In this document: positions 43,249 through 53,638 of the stretch, in pieces
Position numbering within the stretch: the first letter of the stretch is position 1
How the letters are laid out: each line of letters begins with the position of its first letter
Origin: Thereva unica
Lineage: Eukaryota > Arthropoda > Insecta > Diptera > Therevidae
Assembly (NCBI GenBank): GCA_949987705.1
Contig: OX465281.1
Coordinates: 165,926,516 to 165,990,515, forward strand
Length of the DNA stretch: 64,000 nucleotides
Direction of reading: 5' to 3'
Position numbers and translations under genes: made by a program
The notes under the pieces: model-generated
Databases searched by the model: none
What the model saw: only the letters and a program-made list of their open reading frames with translations
Told to the model about the DNA's origin: nothing

Positions 43249-45415
43249 ATGGAAGCACTATTGGCTACCGCTACAGTACTCGTGAAAGGACAACTACTTC
43301 GAGCTTTAGTCGATTTGGGTTCTCCAAGCTCCTTTATCTCTCAAGCAGCATATCAAGCATTGAAACTTAAGGGGTCACCAGCAGCATCACTTAATGTCAG
43401 AGGATTAGATTCGATTAAGGTAGCAGAAGCTAGAAAGAGCGCTATAATAAAGTTAAGATCTCCTGTGATATCTAATTTTGAACTTCCGGTAGAGGCCTAT
43501 ATAAACAAAAATGTTACAAGTGTTTGTCCTCCCACTCGATACGCACATCACAATTGGGACTATATTAAAGGATTAAAATTAGCAGATCCACAATTTTTAC
43601 ATCCAGGTGCGATTGATATGTTGCTGGGAGTAAAGGTCTATGCAAAAATAATTTGCGGCAAGATAAAGAAAGGACCTTTAGATGCCCCCGTAGCCCAGAA
43701 AACGAAATTGGGTTGGATATTATTTGGGGAAATGGCATCCATAAAAACAGCAGTCCATCACGAAAGTATAATAATCTTGCATGTATGGCAACTACAGAAG
43801 CCAGCATCGAGCAGTTAAACAAACAAGTTCGTTTATTCTGGGAATCAGAAGAGATAATAGGAACGCGGAGATGGACCGAAGAAGAACAACAATGTGAAGA
43901 TTTCTATCAGAGGACACACAAAAGGTTGGAAAGTGGTCAATATGAAGTCAGAATCCCTTTTAAGCAGAAGCCACAAGTGGGAGATTCTAAAAAATGGCTA
44001 TGAAGCGATTTGTACATACGGAACGCAAACTGTTACAGCAACCAAAGATGGGTGAGGAATACCCAAAATGCCTCAATGAATATCTGACGTTAAAGCATAT
44101 GAATGTGCTCGATCCCGAAGAATTAATAACAACGAATAAGGAATCTAGATACTATATGCCGCATCATGCCGTTATAAAGGAAAGTACAACAACCAAGTTG
44201 AGAGTTGTTTTCGACGCATCTGCGCTAAAGTTACGTTTGGAACTACTGCAGCTCCTTATCTTGCAATAAGGACCTTACAGCAAGTAGCAAATGATGAGGA
44301 GAAGGAATTTCCGCGAGCAGCACAAATAGCGCTCCAAGACTTTTATGTCGATGATATATTAACAGGTGCAGATAGTCTTGAAGAAACTAAAGAAGTCCAA
44401 CAGCAATTAATTAAGATGTTAGCCCGTGGAGGGTTTCGACTCAGGAAGTGGACAGCAAATGACAACGAGATTTTAAATTGGAACCAGTACAAGATCGAGA
44501 GGTAGAGGTTCCTTTAACGTTTAAGGAGGACGGTCAAATCAAAGCATTGGGAATTCAATGGCATCCGTAATATGATCATTTTTCATATGCCTTCAAAGGT
44601 CAGGAATTTGAAAAAACTGCTACAACTAAAAGGACAATTCTATCTCAAATCGCAAAGTTGTTCGATCCGCTTGGCTGGATAGCCCCGTGTGTTGTAGCGG
44701 CAAAGGTAATTATACAGAAGCTTTGGATGGCAGGCGGTTCTTGGGATCAAGAAGTTCCATCAGATTTCTAAAGAATGGGAAGAATTGAAAGGTCAATTAA
44801 CCCATATTCGCGAAATAAAAGTTCCAAGATGGGTGCATTTACATAGCTCACAGGAGAATGTGCAATTGCATGGATTTTGTGATGCATCCATGGTAGCAAG
44901 TGCAGCAGTAGTGTACATTCGAATCATTGATAAGGATGAAAATACACATATATCCTTATTAATGGCAAAAATAAGGTGGCACCAACCAAACCAATTAAAC
45001 GGACATGCAATTGGGGGATATAGAATGTCACTCATGGACTGATTCAAAAATAGTTTTATCTTGGATAAAAAGTCATCCTCGAAAATGGCGAAGATTTGTT
45101 GCGAACCGAACAGCAGAAATTCAAGAAAACAGTCTAAACAACACATGGAGATATGTACCGTCTCAATATAACCCTGCTGATATAGCATCTAGAGGGAGTC
45201 TACCTAAGAATCTCTTATGCAATGCATTGTGGTGGACTGGACCTGCCTGGTTGGAGGGTACAGCAGAAAGTTGGCCAATTGAAACATGTACCAATGGTGA
45301 CACCACATTAGAGATGGCGAAGGTGAAGTCGCTGTTGACAACTCAGGAGCAACACGATGAATTCGGGTTGATAGAGAAGTTTTCAAATTTTAGAAAGTTG
45401 ATACGAGTAACTGCT
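43249..45415 (+). pseudogene. pol: BEL-3 Pol: protease, RT and RNase H remnants
   Basis: Order: a DUF1758-like protease (VDLGSPSSFIS; the usual Asp-x-Gly is present but the middle residue is Leu); the linker before RT in another frame (from 43653); the RT start (44000-44240, YMPHHAV, VVFDASA); a deletion; the RT palm (44290-44480) with FYVDDILTGAD; an RNase H-like region (44785-45290; GFCDAS, WTDSKIVLSW, NPADIASRG). It breaks off at RVTAYFF where the LOA fragment begins. At least three frameshifts and one deletion. No integrase found. Confidence 0.8.
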
Positions 45416-45715
45416 TACTTTTTCTTTTTCTTTTTTTTCCTGTGTGAGGTATTAGGTCCAAAGGTACTGCGGCCATTAAGTTGGCCTATTGTACTACAAC
45501 CCCTACACCTCATATTTGTAGGCCAGACCAACTGAACAAGTTCAGCAGTCTGCCTAGTGTTTTTTTTTTTTTTTTATGAAAAAACCAAGCTTAGGTGTAA
45601 CCCTTTGTTTGGGTTTGTCGCTTAGACTTGAGTGTTCGAGCAGGGACTTCTCGAACAGAGAGACCCTGCTCCTTGCTATTGCAGGGCACTCACAGACAAC
45701 ATGAAGGGCAGACGG
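45416..45715 (-). mobile_element. 3' fragment of the LOA-like LINE
   Basis: The reverse complement matches the last 280 or so bp of the LINE at 32912-36356, including the GGTATTAGGTCCAAAGG segment and an A-rich tail (T-run at 45416-45440). A T-rich insertion lies at 45560-45610. Very 5'-truncated; inserted into BEL-3 pol. Confidence 0.8.
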
Positions 45716-45869
45716 ATGTCTGATGTTTTAACGGAAATCTAGAGTTATTGAGAGTACTCAAAAAGAGGTCTCAAATGTCCTTTAATGTCAATTAACTAAA
45801 GCTTAAAAGATATAAAAGTTAAGGTCCTTTGCTGATAGTACACCAAGATGTGGTTCCAGACTCCACCTC

Positions 45870-46567
45870 TTAGATAAATATGTTGGTTTCAGATAGAAAA
45901 TTGGCAATTGTTCTTAGTTTTTCGGTATTGAACGGAGTCAGAAACTGAGATAAATTGATTGCCAAGCGAAGGTCGTTATATTTTCTTCTGACTGATTCAA
46001 ATCTTTTACATCCAAGTATTATATGATCTGGGTCATTTCTGATATTGCAAGTAATACAGATGTCATTGGGAATGAGTCGCCACGAGGCTAGCCGAGCATC
46101 GTCATATGCGTGTCCTTTTAGAATGCGATTTAAGATTCTAAATAGTTTGGGCGATAGGCTTAAGTTATAGAACCAGGAGGTGAGTGGGGGTGACGGGAAG
46201 ATTGTGGCAAAAAATGATATAATCTGTTCCATTCTAACCTGAGTTTGTTGTTCACATTGATGATGAAGTCTTGAAAATTCAGCTTGTGAGTCAGGACTTC
46301 TCCTGATGCTCTTGCCTCATTGGCTAGTGGGTCAGCCACCTCGTTTTCAATTATTCCTTTGTGAGAGGGGATGCAGAGAATGAGTACCGAGTCAAAGCTT
46401 AGAGATAGGTTTTGTATCTCAGTGACTAGGTAGTTATTGGAACCTTTTTGCAGGGCCACACAGCTGTTTAAGCTATCTGTAAGAATGATGAGCTCTTTAA
46501 ACGTTAGTTTTTGCGAACGGATTAGCGCTGTTTTTATAGCAAGCAGTTCAGCTGTTAATGTTGACAT
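45870..46567 (-). pseudogene. I-like LINE RNase H and C-terminal zinc motif
   Basis: Two overlapping minus-strand frames: 46160-46567 encodes RNase H (LTAELLAIKTAL, LTDSLNSCVALQ, IPSHKGIIENEVADPLA), then a frameshift near 46190 leads into 45870-46232 with a Cys-x2-Cys...His...Cys motif (CITCNIRNDPDHIILGC). The first catalytic Asp region of RNase H is upstream of 46567 in a broken frame. In BEL and LINE elements RNase H removes the RNA template. Confidence 0.75.
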
Positions 46568-47202
46568 TAATCAGAAGGAGCGGAGTTTTAGATCACTGTT
46601 TTGATTCTTAAAGGTGACCCCAATGCCTGTTAGATTTTCTGCTATCAAAGCATCAATAGCAATTATTAAGGCATTACTGGAGAAAGTCGCTCTTTTTTCT
46701 TTCATAATGTTATGAATTAGGTTGTTCTCTAGGTGAGCCTTCGACACCAGATTCTGAAGAAAAGATACGTCACATTTAAGATTGTGATTAACTACCTTAA
46801 TTGGGGTTTCTAAAACCAGTAAATCAAACAGTTAGAAATATTTGCTCATGATTTTTTTCAAAAGATGTGAAAGGTGGGCTAACTGTGAGTACATTGCGGA
46901 AACTGCTCGACTCTTAGGCATCTCGCTAGCTCTTTGACTGTTAACAGTTCCGCTCTTAGATTCGTTGTAAGTTCATTAGCGAGAGCATACAGCACATGAT
47001 TAGGTGTAGATGGGGTTAAACCCAAACACTTTCTGAGATAACAGTTAGTGATAGTCGCGAATCTTTTTTCAAACGTTTTGGACTCATCAAATGAGAGAGG
47101 TCTAGCACAGCTATTCTCAACCGCTGGTCCGGCGGACCATTAGTGGTCCGCGGACATTTCCCCTATCCACGAAAAAAATTTACTTATGCTATAAATATGC
47201 TA

Positions 47203-47570
47203 AGGCCTCAAGTATACCGGACGCAACGTAACGGAACGGACCGGATTAAAGTTTCAAAACTTTGGAACTTGAAGGACCCGACGGATTGAAGTGTCAAAAG
47301 GAGCATTAAAAACAGCTGATTTTGACATTTATTATTTAGCCCAAAATGTCATCAGAGATTTTGGAAAAATTAATAACCGAAGTGGAAGCTAATGAAATTC
47401 TACATAATAAAAAATTCCACAGATATAAAAATTATAAGCACATTTGGCAAAACATTGCCGAAAAAAGTGACATTTGCGTACGTTCGATTCCGTCAGTATA
47501 ACCAGCAAAACTCCATTCCGTTGACTCTCTATTCATTTGCGTTGCGCTGCGTCCAGTATAATTGAGGCTC
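47203..47570 (+). mobile_element. Harbinger-like element with MADF-like frame
   Basis: Approximate inverted ends (GGCCTCAAGTATACCGGACG on the left; right end complementary as GAGCCTCAATTATACTGGAC). The target duplication is not clear. A 51-codon frame (47346-47501) is described separately. Confidence 0.5.
47346..47501 (+). CDS. Short MADF/Myb-like frame in Harbinger-like element
   Basis: 51 residues from ATG (MSSEILEKLITEVEANEIL) with a MADF-like pattern, including KNYKHIWQNIAE in the helix-Trp region. Harbinger transposons often encode such a DNA-binding partner of the transposase. Here only the first part is present, ending at a TAA just before the right TIR. Low certainty because of its length. 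Confidence 0.4.
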   Translation: MSSEILEKLITEVEANEILHNKKFHRYKNYKHIWQNIAEKSDICVRSIPSV

Positions 47571-47629
47571 AAGGGCGACGGCGAAACCTTTTTTCCTCGG
47601 CCACGGCGAATAGCCCGACGTAATTTGTT

Positions 47630-47833
47630 GTGTGCATTAGTGCAGATATTATGTTAAAAGCTAGATTTTCAACAATGTCCATAGATAAATTTTGGATCAA
47701 ATTGAAAAATGAATATCCATCTCTATACGAGAAAGCAATGAAAATGTTAGTCCCCTTCGCAACAACATATTTATGTGAATGGGGATTTTCATCTATGACG
47801 GTAATAAAAAATAAATTTAGAAATCGGCTTTAG
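47630..47833 (+). pseudogene. hAT transposase C-terminal dimerisation segment
   Basis: 67 residues ending in the hAT C-terminal signature (LVPFATTYLCEWGFSSM, IKNKFRNRL). This region mediates multimerisation in hAT transposases. The catalytic DDE part is missing upstream, where the Harbinger-like insertion lies. The stop at 47831-47833 may be slightly premature. The strand agrees with the element orientation. Confidence 0.75.
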
Positions 47834-48094
47834 GTTATTTCACCGCTCCGACTTAGCTTGTCTAATTTGGAACCAACAATTGACAGGTTGATTGAAGAAG
47901 AGCAGCAGCAATCTTCTCATTAACAATATGTTCATATGCAATGAGTTTTTGATTATTTTTATAATTTCTGATTTTTTGTTCTAATTTTTCTTAAGAGTTT
48001 GTTCTCATTGATTTAATTTTTTGGTAATCGTAATAATGATATTTTTGTTGTGTTCCTACATCCATGAGTTTGTGATCTATAATATAAAAATAAG

Positions 48095-49370
48095 TCGGGT
48101 TTTCCTTCCTGACGCTATAATTCCAGAACGCACGATCCGATTTCCAAGGTTTTGCATTCGTTGGAAAGGTCTCGGGCTCAGTGAGGTTTATAGCAAAAAA
48201 ATTTCAACAGAAAAGCAGGCGTTTGGTCCATAGCAGTCATCTCAAGAGGGCGGATTACCATTTTCTTTACAACCCCTCGACATGGACATCAAATGAAAGG
48301 GTATGGTAAGTAGAACACCAAAGTCAATATAATATACTAAATATATAGTTTGGTACATGGCAGTCATCTCAAGAGAGCAGATGACCATTTTCTTCACAAC
48401 CCCTTCGAAATGGGTATCCAATGAAAGAGTATGATAAGTAGAACACCATAGGCAATATCAGTACATATACTAAATATATCGTTTGGTTAATGGCGATCAT
48501 CTCAAGCGGGCGGATTACCATTTTCTTCACAACCCCTTCGAGATGGGTATCAAATGAGAGAGTATGATAAGTAGAACACATAAGCAATATAGTATAGTCA
48601 ATATATCGTTTGGTCCATAGCGGCCATCTCCAGAGGTTGGATTACCATTATCTTCACACCCTTCGACATGGATTTCAAATGAAAGGGTATGATAAGTAGA
48701 ACACCGTAAGCAATATAGTACACTCTATATATCGTTTGGTCCATGGCGGTCATCCCAAGAGGGTGGATGATCATTTTCTTCACTACCCCCTCGACATTGG
48801 TATCAAATGAAAAGGCATTGTAAGAAGAATGCCATAGACTATGTCTTTAGATTCATGGCGGCCATCTCAAGAGGGCGGGTTACCATTTTCTTCACAACAC
48901 CCGTGACATGGCTATCAAATGAAAGGCTATGAAAAGTAGAACACCATAAGCAATATAGTATACTCAATTTATAATTTGGTCCATGGCGGCCATCTCAAAA
49001 GGGCGGTTTACCATTTTCTTCACAACCCCTTCGAGATGGGTATCAAATGAGAGAGTATGATAAGTAGAACACCATATGCAATATAGTATACTCAATATAT
49101 CATTTTGTCCATAGCGGCCATCTCAAGAGGGCGGATTAATATTTTCTTCACAACCCCTTCGACATGGGTATCAAATGAAAGAGTATGATAAGTAGAACAC
49201 CATAGGCAATATAGTATACTCAATATATCATTTGGTCCATGGCGGTCATCTCCAAAAATCAATTTTCCAAGATTTGTTCTTTTTTCACTATAGCTTTTTC
49301 CTATCGCAGACTGTGTCCCCATAATCTTATTTTATTGAAAGGCGTTGCAACGCACGCGGGTTTTTGCTAG
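48095..49370 (+). mobile_element. Chimeric Helitron: B-type 3' end, A-type minisatellite
   Basis: It starts near TCGGGTTTTCCTTCCTGACG (5' boundary tentative, since the preceding base is G). It carries about eight diverged units of the 128-bp type (GGTCCATGGCGGCCATCTC...). It ends with the palindrome GCGTTGCAACGC (49342-49353), ACGCGGG, and CTAG at 49367-49370 followed by T, as in Helitron-B. No replicase. Nested in the hAT element. Confidence 0.7.
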
Positions 49371-49404
49371 TTTTTTTATAATTTTCTGTCATTTTTGTTA
49401 AAGG

Positions 49405-50151
49405 CAGGGCCGTCTTTAAGGCAGGGCACACCGGTCCCGGGCCTCCTGCAAAAGGGGGGCCTCTTCGTAGAAAATCGATCCTAATTGAATCGAGTTTTTC
49501 TCTAACTATTGGTTTTCACGGAAAAATTCGATTCTATTAGGCCCAAGATAAATTGGGAGTGAATGTTATATCTGATTTGTTCAAATGTGACCTACTGAAT
49601 CTTTGGCCGTTTAGTTTATGAATTTTCGACCAAAAACAAGGGAGTTATAAAGATTTTAGTCGAGCGTCAATGTAAATTTTAAGATATTCCGAGCTATTCG
49701 CGCGGAAATCTGGATATATCAACTATAACTCATTATCTCCCAAACGAAGCAATTTTCGAAAAAACATGTAAGGACGTTTTTGGTGAAGTTTTTTACGCTC
49801 TACAAGTTGTTCCTACACATTATATCGAAATTATCAACCACTTCCACGTTATTGGTAGAATATCAATTTTCCAAGTTTTCCCGAGAATTTTTACCACTTT
49901 CCGCGTGCGGAACAATTTTTTTTCTTAAAGTACTCTTCAAAAATTGCTCGTGTGCCAAAAATCATTTCTATTGGTTTTAATGTCAGGTTTTAGTAAAATT
50001 TTTACTACAGCGTCTGTACTATTATTTTAAAGAAAAATCATAATGATCAATGTTAGAGTAGTTTTAAAAAAAATTCAAGATTTTACGTTTCCTTAAGTGG
50101 GCCTCCACCCTAAGTAGGCCCAGGGCCTTTAAGCAATAAAAGACGGCCCTG
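49405..50151. mobile_element. 747-bp hAT MITE
   Basis: Ends CAGGGCCGTCTTTAAGGC and (complement) CAGGGCCGTCTTTTATTG; 8-bp duplication GTTAAAGG (49397-49404 and 50152-50159). No transposase frame. Inserted in the larger hAT element. Confidence 0.87.
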
Positions 50152-50596
50152 GTTAAAGGTTTATATACTTACTTATTATTATATGTATGTATAATTATAT
50201 ATCTTTACATTTAAATATTACTGTAGGCAAATGATAATAAAAATGTTATGACTAATTTACGTAGTAGTTCTTTATAAATACTTAGTAAAAATTTCTTGTT
50301 AAGAAAATATCACTGGTCCGCAATTTTTTTTAACAAATCTACTGGTCCGCGAGCCAAAAAAGGTTGAGAAACGCTGGTCTAGCATACTCCATTTTGGATC
50401 TTATTAGTGATCTATACAGGAGTAGAGTGGTGGCCGGGGCTGCTCCATATTTTTTTTGCTTAAGATGGAAAGAAGAGAAGATGAGAAGATTCTGCCTTAA
50501 AATTTTAGGGTTTTTCCTGCCAAAATGGGATGGGAATCAATGAATAAAGAAATCTGTTTGTGCCTTTCAACAAACATAGCACGAGTTTTGGAGAGG

Positions 50597-51268
50597 TTAA
50601 TTAAAAGTTTTTTCTATGGCTATGTTATAAAAGTGATTCACGGCAGTTTGTAATTTTGATTCCACCGAACTAGCGCAGTCACCTCCGGTGATAAACATGA
50701 AGTCATCGGCAAATTGAAAGACTTTGACATCCCATATGGTGACATCATGAAGTTTGGATGTATAAATGTTGAAGAGTAAAGGACTTAACGAACTGCCCTG
50801 GGGTATACCCCCACCCACTTTCCTTGAGACCTTACCCAGGGGAATCCCTCTGTTTGCAAAAACTCTGGTAATCCAATTTATGTGATTTAAGGGAATATTA
50901 TATTGTAAAAGTGTGGTATAAAGTAGAAAAAGGTCAACTCTGTCGTAGGCGCTGTCAAGATCAAGGGTGACCATAGCAACGACCTTGTTAGTGCGTTTGT
51001 AATTATGAATTGTTTGGTGAATTATATTTAGGCAGGTGAAAGCAGACCTATAGGCAAAACTATAGTTAGGAAGTATGTTATTGGATTCTATGATTCTGTC
51101 AATATCATTTTTTATCAGTAAGTTGGTAAATTTTAGAGGTACATTTATAAGAGAAATGGGCCTGTAACTAGTAATAGACTTTGGGTCTTTACCCTGTTTA
51201 AGAATTGGGACAATTTTAATGTTTAGCCACTCTTTCGCCACTCGTTTGGATGAAGGCACTTTGTCCAT
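50597..51268 (-). pseudogene. I-like LINE reverse transcriptase
   Basis: A 223-codon frame with KIVPILKQGKDP, SYRPISLINV, TLDLDSAYDRVD, GGGIPQGSSLSPLLFNIY and a catalytic FADD (FQFADDFMF). The preceding RT motif (APGTDKITYEML) lies at about 51270-51330 in a different frame, so there is a frameshift near 51270. The thumb continues in decayed form to 50385. The active-site Asp pair is intact, but the gene is broken by the hAT insertion. Confidence 0.8.
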
Positions 51269-51648
51269 TGGGTGACAGGTTTATTAGCATCTCATAAGTG
51301 ATTTTATCAGTGCCAGGTGCGGTCTTAGTTTTTTTTTTGTTTGAGTACCTCAGTCCTCTGTCGAGTGTCGGTCTTGCATGCTGTTCGATTCTCTGTGGTC
51401 TTGCATGCTGTTTCGGTTGTTTGTAATTAAAACTGTTATTAAAAGTCGCGTTTCGATTTAGTGAGTGTCTTGTGTAATTAACAGAAGCAACATTTCAGAA
51501 CACATTAAATTAATATACATAAGTGATTCGATAATATTCCTTTTTAAAAAAAACCAAATCGAAAACAACTTGGGTGAATTGTGCTAAATGACAAGTAGAG
51601 AAGCCGTTGCCGATCCCGGGCCTGTGAAAAAATCTGTTATTTATTAGT

Positions 51649-51955
51649 CATTTTCATTGTTTTTAATGTTCTTGTGTTCAGTTTCTGTTTAGTGAATTAA
51701 CGCATTTAATCTAATCTCATGCGATTATTATAAATTCTTGGAGAATTTTAAACGGCAGGATTTATTTTTTCTTTTTCTTTGTATTTCATTTTATAATCTT
51801 TTTGCAGTGTGAATGGAATTCTTTTTAGTGTTACTCATTTTCATTGTTTTTAATGTTTTTGTGCTTAGTTTCTTTTTTAGTGAATTAACGCATTTTAATT
51901 AAGGATTATAAGATTATATAGATTTTGGAGAATTTAAGACTGCAGGATTCAATCT
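51649..51955. repeat. LINE-1 5' UTR tandem duplication, about 186 bp apart
   Basis: CATTTTCATTGTTTTTAATG at 51649 recurs at 51835, each followed by AGTGAATTAACGCATTT and TTGGAGAATTT...GCAGGATT. Such 5' UTR monomers are known promoters in some LINEs; that role is inferred here. Confidence 0.65.
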
Positions 51956-52014
51956 CATTTTTTCCCCCTCATTTTCTTAATCTTACTCTTTTAATTTTCC
52001 CCACACTTTTCCAC

Positions 52015-53349
52015 ATGGAGGGTTACCATTCCTGCAAGCACTGCTCATCCGAGATTGTTCGTGATGGCATTTCTTGCGATGGCGTCTGTGGAGGTATATT
52101 TCACCCTGACTGCCTGAATGGTCGTGTCAAATGTAGGTCCTCAGCTTCGAGAGGATCTACTTGCAAAGAATGTTCCGACATTAAGCCCTGCCATGTTCTA
52201 AGGTTAATGAAGGGTATCTCTGAGGTGATTGTGACTGATCATGCAAATGTTCTCAATCAGCTAATTGCCCTCTCGGGTAACGTTTCGCATTTTCAAGCGT
52301 TAGCCGACGATATCCAATCCGTTAATGTCCGGCTCGACCAATTATCTAATACACTGTCTCTCTTCCAAACAAACTCGAATTCGCTAGTGACAAAATTCCA
52401 CAAACTTCTGTCTCGAGTTTCTACGGTCTTAGATGCCGTTGACGATCTGCATTCTGCGTTTCTCAACCCTGGCACTGCTTTTTCCACCTCAAAGGAAACC
52501 CCGGCTCCCCTTTCCCCAATCTTGAATGATATCAAAAGGTGTACAATGCGGGTCAAGGCTGAAGTTGAGTCACTGTCGCTCTCAGTTACTCAAAACTGCA
52601 CAGCCCTGAAAACAATTTCTGAAAGACTAAATGCTTTCGACTGTATTTATTCCCGCAACTCTCAGGTTGGTGTTGAACAAAATGAGCCTCTAGCCTCCAT
52701 CCTGGCTGCTGCTTCTGCGACTGGAAATGTCGTTGGCACGGATATAATACCTGAGGAGCACTTTTCAGATGAGTCGGCCCCTAGGCTGGCTCCTGACCAC
52801 CCTAACCACCATAAAACTTGTGGAAAGCAGCCGAAAACTTGTGGCAGACGCAGACGCAATCGTAGAGTCACGAACTCCTTTGCTACCCCGCCCGTCCCCG
52901 CTGTTTCACCTCCAATGGGTTCTAGCCCTACCCCTGAGCCGGATGTTGCATCAACCAGCTCTACTAGTATTGACAGACACTCGGTCACTGGTAATACTCG
53001 GTCTTCGGCAACCTACGCCAACCTGGTAACGGTTCCTAAGCCACAAAGTATTTTCATTTCGCGTTTCTCCCCAGAAACTTCGACCGAGGTAATAAAAGAA
53101 TACTTAAGAGCAAAAGCAATTAAACCCGAGACTGTCTCCTGTCGGAAAATCAGCAAAGCTTCCAAACCGGTCGCGTCTTTTGTTCTAACTGCACCGCCTC
53201 ATACTGCTGAAAAGTTACTGGATCCCACATTCTGGCCTCCCGGTGCTTTCTCAAAGAATTTTGTTCCCCGCCCACGTGTGCATCGTAATCCCGACACTTT
53301 AGAGGTTCCAAAAAACTTAAGACGCTTTCCCTCTACTATCAAAACGTGA
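52015..53349 (+). CDS. LINE-1 ORF1 protein with PHD-like zinc module
   Basis: An intact frame, most likely from the ATG at 52015 (MEGYHSCKHC). An in-frame ATG at 51925 would add 30 hydrophobic residues and is less plausible. Order: a Cys/His-rich PHD-like module in the first 55 residues (C-x2-C ... FHPDCLN ... CKEC); a helical, Ser-rich middle; a basic stretch (KTCGRRRRNRRV); then the conserved C-terminal domain shared with the truncated ORF1 at 2704-3141. CR1-group LINEs are known to carry PHD-like ORF1 modules. It probably binds the LINE RNA. It ends with TGA at 53347-53349 inside the ORF2 frame. Confidence 0.8.
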   Translation: MEGYHSCKHCSSEIVRDGISCDGVCGGIFHPDCLNGRVKCRSSASRGSTCKECSDIKPCHVLRLMKGISEVIVTDHANVLNQLIALSGNVSHFQALADDIQSVNVRLDQLSNTLSLFQTNSNSLVTKFHKLLSRVSTVLDAVDDLHSAFLNPGTAFSTSKETPAPLSPILNDIKRCTMRVKAEVESLSLSVTQNCTALKTISERLNAFDCIYSRNSQVGVEQNEPLASILAAASATGNVVGTDIIPEEHFSDESAPRLAPDHPNHHKTCGKQPKTCGRRRRNRRVTNSFATPPVPAVSPPMGSSPTPEPDVASTSSTSIDRHSVTGNTRSSATYANLVTVPKPQSIFISRFSPETSTEVIKEYLRAKAIKPETVSCRKISKASKPVASFVLTAPPHTAEKLLDPTFWPPGAFSKNFVPRPRVHRNPDTLEVPKNLRRFPSTIKT

Positions 53350-53353
53350 GGGG
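53310..53353 (+). promoter_or_regulatory. Putative -1 frameshift signal, LINE-1 copy 2
   Basis: A AAA AAC at 53310-53316 in the ORF1 frame; stem TCCCTC (53328-53333) with GAGGGG (53348-53353). Same layout as in copy 1 at 3102-3146 despite divergence around it. Confidence 0.55.
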
Positions 53354-53638
53354 TATCAGATCCAAAACCCGCGATGTATTTCTGGCAACTTCGGCTAGTG
53401 ATTTCGAAACATGAAACTGAAACATGGTTACATAGTGGGATTCTTAATGCCGAAATTTTTGATTCTTCCTTCCAAGTTTTTCGGAAGGATAGGTATACTG
53501 ACTCGGAGGTTCGCGGAGGTGGTGTACTACTTGCCCGTAGTAACCTTCTCAATTGTTGCTTATTAACGCTTCCTAACTTCTCCAACTCTTTGGACATTGA
53601 GATTATTGCTCTTAAAATTTCCCTTGTCCACAATAACC
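53350..53638 (+). pseudogene. LINE-1 copy 2 ORF2 endonuclease, 5' part, frameshifted
   Basis: Homologous to the start of ORF2 at 3138. A 5-bp deletion relative to copy 1 near 53408-53420 shifts the frame. The remaining endonuclease coding then runs in another frame (53374-53638, LNAEIFDSSFQVFRKDR). The gypsy element interrupts it and it continues at 63604. Confidence 0.8.

Larger units (their letters stand above)
47108..50376 (+). mobile_element. hAT DNA transposon, non-autonomous, host to three further insertions
   Basis: Ends CAGCTATTCTCAACC and (complement) CAGCGTTTCTCAACC form short TIRs. The 8-bp duplication GTCTAGCA flanks it (47100-47107 and 50377-50384). Sub-terminal GGTCCGCGGACC-type motifs occur near both ends. 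It keeps only the end of a transposase gene. Nested inside are a Harbinger-like element, a Helitron and a hAT MITE. Confidence 0.88.
45716..51335 (-). mobile_element. I-like LINE, decayed, split by a hAT element
   Basis: Minus-strand remains in two parts: RT at 50385-51335, and RNase H plus C-terminus at 45870-47099. They become contiguous once the hAT element (47108-50376 with its target duplication) is removed. RT followed by RNase H and a terminal CCHC motif fits the I clade. Ends are not defined; the left end is near the LOA fragment. Confidence 0.72.
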
